Shown here: piece after piece, positions 6,147 to 8,794 of the stretch
Numbering within the stretch: the first letter of the stretch is position 1
Layout: each line of letters opens with the position of its first letter
From: Nitrospira defluvii
GTDB taxonomy: Bacteria; Nitrospirota; Nitrospiria; Nitrospirales; Nitrospiraceae
Assembly: GCA_016199015.1 (NCBI GenBank)
Contig: JACQHN010000264.1
Coordinates: forward strand, 1-8,794
Direction: 5' to 3'
Length of the DNA: 8,794 bases
Translations under genes and position numbers: made by a program
Notes under the pieces: model-generated
Told to the model about the DNA's origin: nothing
Database searches by the model: none
What the model saw: the letters and a program-made list of their open reading frames with translations, nothing else

Positions 6147-6215
6147 ACCAACTGGGATGAGGGGATCATAGATCCCAGGTAGATAGAAAGGTTTCACCAG
6201 CCTATTTCCATAGGC
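6147..6215 (+). promoter_or_regulatory. Structured leader before bfd
   Basis: Two stem-loops lie just before the bfd ribosome binding site. The first is CTGGGAT/ATCCCAG (6152-6178), which competes with the shorter palindrome GGGATC-ATA-GATCCC at 6162-6176. The second is GCCTAT-TTCC-ATAGGC at 6200-6215, 10 nt before GGAG. No convincing promoter or Fur box was found between the terminator and bfd. Control by RNA structure is possible, but nothing matches a riboswitch that I know. Confidence 0.35.
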
Positions 6216-6236
6216 CTGTGTTGGTGGAGAAACGGG

Positions 6237-6416
6237 ATGTACGTCTGTCTCTGTAAGAGCATCAGGGACGCCGAGTTTCAGGACATTGTCACACGACATG
6301 CTCGGTCCCCGGAAGCCATCAGCTACGCGATGGGGCTTGATGAATCCTGCTGCGGCAAGTGTGCGGCGCAAATAGATGACCGTATCAATGACGTTATCCG
6401 TATGAGAATGCAGTAG
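6237..6416 (+). CDS. bfd: Bacterioferritin-associated ferredoxin (Bfd), [2Fe-2S]
   Basis: This 59-aa protein matches the BFD-like [2Fe-2S] domain: MYVCLC at the start (C4 and C6), a helical middle, and CCGKC (residues 38-42) near the end, giving the four cluster ligands in the Bfd order. Bfd donates electrons to bacterioferritin so that stored ferric iron can be released as ferrous iron, and in many bacteria it is induced when iron is scarce. The length is typical (about 60-70 aa). GGAG at 6226-6229 lies 7 nt before the start. No bacterioferritin gene is in the window. Its TAG stop is in frame with the next gene, whose ATG is one codon later, so the two are read from one mRNA. No Fur box was seen directly upstream. 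Confidence 0.88.
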   Translation: MYVCLCKSIRDAEFQDIVTRHARSPEAISYAMGLDESCCGKCAAQIDDRINDVIRMRMQ

Positions 6417-6419
6417 GAG

Positions 6420-6641
6420 ATGACAGCCAACCCACGTCCTCACGATGATCGCGAGAGCGAGGTCCGTTGTACCTGCGGACACCTCCTTGTGAAGTTGATG
6501 CCTGAAGGCATGGAGGTAAAATGCCGCCGGTGCAAGAGAATTCTCCTGCTGCGGTGGCCACCGCCTTCTCAGACAGAGTGTCGGAAAAAATCACAATCGT
6601 CCCGTCCGTCGAGCGGATCTGGCACAGGAGGAAAGGCATGA
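6420..6641 (+). CDS. Com-like small zinc-finger protein 2
   Basis: The 73-aa product carries RCTCGHLLVK (C17 and C19) and EVKCRRCKRI (C35 and C38), the Com-family zinc knuckle, and matches the first Com-like protein at most positions between the cysteines. Its C-terminal third is a longer, basic, Ser/Gly-rich tail (KKSQSSRPSSGSG), probably disordered and nucleic-acid friendly. The only Shine-Dalgarno, AGGAG at 6415-6419, touches the ATG with no spacer, so initiation may depend on ribosomes finishing bfd. The frame is the same as bfd, separated by TAG-GAG. Its TGA overlaps the next start (ATGA at 6638). Function in the host is unknown. Confidence 0.78.
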   Translation: MTANPRPHDDRESEVRCTCGHLLVKLMPEGMEVKCRRCKRILLLRWPPPSQTECRKKSQSSRPSSGSGTGGKA

Positions 6642-6856
6642 ACGAGAAGGGGCTGGTCCACCCGGTTATCACTCGGTGGCTTGAGGAAGGGGCTGGAAAA
6701 ACCTCCACTGCTCTGGCGTCACCCTTGGGCCTTACAGATATCATGTCACCCAGTGGTAGACACGGGGGCGCGTCCGTTGAATGGGGCGGCTGGTTCTTCC
6801 TAGACCGTCCCATTCCGCGGGGCGCTATGGAGTCAAGACGTGAGGACGAGGAATGA
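6638..6856 (+). CDS. Small protein of unknown function (72 aa)
   Basis: I do not recognise this protein. It starts MNEKGLVHPVITRWLEEG, has a Gly/Trp-rich middle (VEWGGWFFLDRP) and ends in an acidic tail (RREDEE). There is no signal peptide, cysteine or membrane helix. What supports it is context: AGGAGG (6626-6631) sits 6 nt before the ATG, its start overlaps the Com-like stop by ATGA, and its stop overlaps the next gene by ATGA. An in-frame ATG at 6521 lies deep inside the Com-like gene and is not favoured. Confidence 0.55.
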   Translation: MNEKGLVHPVITRWLEEGAGKTSTALASPLGLTDIMSPSGRHGGASVEWGGWFFLDRPIPRGAMESRREDEE

Positions 6857-7035
6857 CGACAACCTGTCAAAAATGCCGCGGCCTGTTGTTGGCCGAACGT
6901 CCTTGGGATTTCTACAACCGCTCTGCCCGGTGGAAATGCGTCAATTGCGGATGGTCTCACACGGAAACCCAACCAGCCCAGAGCCTTGTGGATCGGTCAC
7001 CGAACCGTGGCTCGCGCAAGAACAAGTCCATATGA
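6853..7035 (+). CDS. Small zinc-ribbon protein
   Basis: The 60-aa product has two CXXC knuckles, CQKC (residues 5-8) and CVNC (residues 29-32), separated by an aromatic stretch (PWDFYN, ARWKC) and followed by a basic Ser/Arg tail. This is a zinc-ribbon pattern seen in small nucleic-acid or protein-contact modules; no specific function follows. It overlaps the upstream gene by 4 bp (ATGA at 6853-6856), with GAGG 7 nt before the start, and the peroxiredoxin-like gene follows after 12 nt. The same CXXC-Xn-CXXC plan returns in the broken gene at 7930. Confidence 0.72.
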   Translation: MTTTCQKCRGLLLAERPWDFYNRSARWKCVNCGWSHTETQPAQSLVDRSPNRGSRKNKSI

Positions 7036-7047
7036 TCGGAGGAACCC

Positions 7048-7650
7048 ATGAAACGAATCGGCGCTCCCTCGCTCAATTTTCGAGCACCGGCCCTGGTGGC
7101 AGGGACGCTCACCTACCTTGGTTCGACCCAGTTCACTGGCCGCTGGGCAGCCATCTGTTTCCTTCCTTATCTGGAAATCGTGGAACCCGATTTCGTGGAC
7201 CGTCAGGCCAACACACTCAAACAGTTGGACACGACACTGCTTATCGTCAGTTCCGGCACTCGTCCGTTGCACCGAGTGTGGATCGACCATCCGACAAAAC
7301 CACGCACGCCTCTTCTGTACGATCCCTTAGGCCGCCTCCACCGGTCCTTCGGCGTGGCTGTGGCACAGATACCGGTGAGGTGTCAAACGTTCCTGATCGA
7401 CCGTGCAGGCCTTCTCCGCTTTCACCTGATCCATGACTTCACGGACCACGGCCTGGGCGCGATCCAGGAGATTCTGACGATGAGTCAAATCAAGGATTCC
7501 AAGGGGGTGACCGCGAAGCGTTCAGAGCACGATGCGGACCACGAGGCCATCACGGCTTCATCCGAAGTTGAAGCGTGTGAGGCAAGGAGGTTGTCAGCGC
7601 AGCTCGACTCCGACGCAGACGAATTCCTTTCATGCACGATTGACGATTGA
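7048..7650 (+). CDS. Peroxiredoxin/AhpC-TSA-fold protein lacking the peroxidatic cysteine
   Basis: The 200-aa product follows the AhpC/TSA (redoxin) fold: GAPSLNFRAPAL at residues 5-16, WAAICFLPYLEIVEP (33-47), TLLIVSSGTRPLH (63-75), PLLYDPLGRLHRSFGV (88-103), and RCQTFLIDRAGLLRF (111-125). In active peroxiredoxins the segment after FxP carries TxxCP; here it is FLPYLEIVEPDF, with no Thr or Cys. Only C37 and C112 are near the fold core. It is therefore probably not a standard peroxidase; a binding, chaperone or regulatory role, or chemistry through C112, remains open. The last 50 residues are an acidic, likely disordered tail. No signal peptide was seen, so it is cytoplasmic. ATG 7048 has CGGAGG about 6 nt upstream. 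It is probably in one operon with the zinc-ribbon gene. Confidence 0.82.
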   Translation: MKRIGAPSLNFRAPALVAGTLTYLGSTQFTGRWAAICFLPYLEIVEPDFVDRQANTLKQLDTTLLIVSSGTRPLHRVWIDHPTKPRTPLLYDPLGRLHRSFGVAVAQIPVRCQTFLIDRAGLLRFHLIHDFTDHGLGAIQEILTMSQIKDSKGVTAKRSEHDADHEAITASSEVEACEARRLSAQLDSDADEFLSCTIDD

Positions 7651-7666
7651 CCAATGACAATTGACG
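7639..7666 (+). repeat. Four tandem heptamers around ATTGACN
   Basis: The bases read ATTGACG, ATTGACC, AATGACA, ATTGACG in exact 7-base register, covering the last codons and stop of the redoxin gene and the gap to the next. The third copy has one change in the core. It may be slippage-derived, or half-sites for a regulator of the genes that follow. Confidence 0.65.
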
Positions 7667-7697
7667 CATGTTCCGATCACATCAAGGAGACACGATC

Positions 7698-7916
7698 ATG
7701 GAGAATGTCATTCATGGCAAAGGACAAGCGGCGCTGAATGTGTGCGGCTGCGACAGGCTGCACTTCACCTATGGCCCCATCACGTTGCATTTTGGCCGGG
7801 ACGAATTCATCGCCTTTGCCGACGCCGTAACGCGACTCGCCTCTCAGCTCAGGCAGGCAGATGACAGCCTGAGCGTGACGCCTTCCTCCGCCTACAGCGA
7901 CCCGATGTGCCACTAA
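7698..7916 (+). CDS. Small protein of unknown function (72 aa)
   Basis: I do not recognise a family. The protein starts MENVIHGKGQAALNVCGC and has a compact segment DRLHFTYGPITLHFGRDEF with beta character, then a helix (IAFADAVTRLASQL) and a polar tail ending DPMCH. Cysteines C16 and C18 form a CXC; a further Cys lies at the penultimate position, next to His. Metal binding is conceivable, though unproven. AAGGAG (7684-7689) lies 8 nt before ATG 7698, so this start is preferred over the in-frame ATG at 7668. It lies 47 nt after the redoxin gene and 13 nt before the broken zinc ribbon. Confidence 0.68.
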   Translation: MENVIHGKGQAALNVCGCDRLHFTYGPITLHFGRDEFIAFADAVTRLASQLRQADDSLSVTPSSAYSDPMCH

Positions 7917-7929
7917 GCACGGAGCCATC

Positions 7930-8116
7930 ATGAAGAGACAGACCTGTCCTCGTTGTCAACGACACAGCCTCTTCCAGACCGGGGGCCTTCTGGGCCTGCG
8001 GGGTCTGCAGCTATGCCATTACGCAGGCGGCGCTGCTCATCGACCAGGCCGATGCTCAAGTCAGGAACAGGCGCGGGCCGACCGACAGTCAGACGGGAGA
8101 CAACACGCCCTTGTAA
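7930..8116 (+). pseudogene. Zinc-ribbon gene with a +1 frameshift in a G5 run
   Basis: The frame from ATG 7930 gives CPRC (residues 6-9) and then turns to unlikely sequence. The +1 frame from about 7985 gives AFWACGVCSYAITQAALL and ends at TAA 8114-8116. Removing one G from GGGGG (7981-7985) restores a 61-aa protein with CPRC and CGVC, 14 residues between the pairs, a small zinc ribbon with a C-terminal helix. GGAG lies 5 nt before the ATG. This is either a homopolymer error in the assembly, a recent mutation, or a frameshift that the cell uses. The gene sits 13 nt after its neighbour, in line with the operon. Confidence 0.75.
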
Positions 8117-8134
8117 CGACCACGTGAGATGATC

Positions 8135-8296
8135 ATGCCGCACCCTGGAAAACTGGACGGCGAGCTCGACGTGCTCATCAGTCTGGTTGTGTCGGTCGGA
8201 ATGGTCCTTCTGACCGTCCTCGGCTGGTGGCTGTGGAACACCTTCCCGGGTCTCATAGGGGCGGTCATGTCCGTGAGTTCCGTTGGGATACCGTAG
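8135..8296 (+). CDS. Small single-helix membrane protein (53 aa)
   Basis: A 53-aa ORF with an acidic start (KLDGELDV) and one hydrophobic helix at about residues 12-35 (LISLVVSVGMVLLTVLGWW), followed by a short Gly/Ser tail. No family is recognised. A weak GTGAG lies 6 nt before ATG 8135; ATG 8129, two codons earlier, is also possible. It lies 18 nt after the frameshifted zinc ribbon and 15 nt before the next start. The strong Shine-Dalgarno of the next gene follows its stop directly, so coupling is likely. Its length and hydrophobicity make it plausible but not certain. Confidence 0.55.
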   Translation: MPHPGKLDGELDVLISLVVSVGMVLLTVLGWWLWNTFPGLIGAVMSVSSVGIP

Positions 8297-8311
8297 AAAA
8301 GGAGGACTACG

Positions 8312-8794
8312 TTGCGAAGATTGAGAAACTACGTCGGACCGGCTGCTGTCGTTTCTCTGATCTGCTGTATCTGCCTGCTCAGTGCCGTTGGATTGGCCGA
8401 GGCAGACCAACCGGAGCCACCCGGCGACCCCGTTGACTGGGAAGTCCTTCCCAACGGTTGGATCGAAATTCACTACGACCGAACCGGCGACGGCGTCCCG
8501 GATCGGTTCACCTTACACCAGGTCACCTGGTCCGACTGAACCGCTCAGCCGATTTCGGAGATCGAATCCCGGGCGCGGCAAGACGACCAATGGGTCTTCA
8601 TCGTGGAGTATGACGCGGATCGTTACATCTACCTCGCGCAGCCGACTCCGCTGCTAGCCCGCATGATTCACGAGCGCTTCTGCTGCAATCGCGGATTCGC
8701 CGCTGCGACCAGCCTGTCGGCGGGCGGGCTCGCCCCTCGGTCGGTCGACATCCTGTTCAAGGATGCCTCCCTTCCTCACGGCTCCGCGCGCCCG
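8312..8794 (+). pseudogene. Secreted protein interrupted by in-frame TGA; runs off window
   Basis: A TTG start with AAAAGGAGG ending 6 nt upstream gives a signal peptide (hydrophobic AAVVSLICCICLLSAVGLA). The mature segment is WEVLPNGWIEIHYDRTGDGVPDRF, which contains a DxTGDGxPD loop like thrombospondin type-3 calcium motifs. After VTWSD comes TGA at 8537-8539. The same frame stays open for 85 codons to the window end with protein-like sequence (QPISEIESRARQDDQ, WVFIVEYDADRYIYL). The likely ancestral codon is TGG (Trp), so this looks like a single nonsense change. A selenocysteine reading is not supported. Family unknown. Confidence 0.7.

Noticed and set aside
6030..6482. 150-aa minus-strand ORF opposite bfd
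   Set aside because: It opposes bfd, which has the clear Bfd motifs, and shows no domain or ribosome site of its own.
6394..6972. 192-aa minus-strand ORF opposite the small-gene run
   Set aside because: Low-complexity shadow; the plus strand has Cys motifs, Shine-Dalgarno sites and ATGA overlaps.
8537..8590. TGA 8537 as selenocysteine
   Set aside because: Only a tiny CCGA-TT-TCGG hairpin follows; no bacterial SECIS-like stem with the usual loop was seen, and Trp fits the site better.

Overview
The window looks like a chromosomal segment of a Gram-negative, moderately GC-rich bacterium. It holds lipoproteins with lipoboxes, an outer-membrane porin ending in phenylalanine, and periplasmic signal peptides. 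The protein style (Com-like zinc knuckles beside iron genes, HD-GYP, many tiny linked ORFs) reminds me of Nitrospira/Nitrospirota. That assignment is recognition only and has not been tested by a search.

Left arm (1-1466, minus strand): a lipoprotein of unknown function followed by apbE, a FAD:protein FMN transferase cut by the window edge. Centre (1467-5200, plus strand): an intergenic control region with a TTGACA -35 and a near-consensus Fur box over the -10. It leads into a 59-aa Com-like zinc protein, a 481-aa porin, a BamC-like-sized lipoprotein, a secreted FMN-binding-domain protein with the SGAT flavinylation motif, and a four-helix membrane protein with paired histidines. A strong intrinsic terminator follows. 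Together these suggest an iron-controlled, extracytosolic flavin electron-transfer module: ApbE flavinylates the FMN protein, the membrane protein may feed it electrons, and the porin may admit a substrate such as iron. That function is inference.

Right arm (5201-8794, plus strand): an HD-GYP domain gene starts only 13 nt after the U-tract of the terminator, so its expression may depend on readthrough. It is followed by about 330 bp of non-coding DNA rich in stem-loops. Next comes a tightly packed run of small genes: bfd (bacterioferritin-associated ferredoxin), a second Com-like protein, a 72-aa unknown, a zinc ribbon, a peroxiredoxin-fold protein without the peroxidatic cysteine, a 72-aa unknown, a frameshifted zinc ribbon, a one-helix peptide, and a secreted protein interrupted by an in-frame TGA that runs off the window end.

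The recurring theme is iron and redox: Fur site, Bfd, FMN/ApbE, a thioredoxin-fold protein, and four tiny Cys-pair proteins. No tRNA, rRNA, CRISPR array or transposon was seen.
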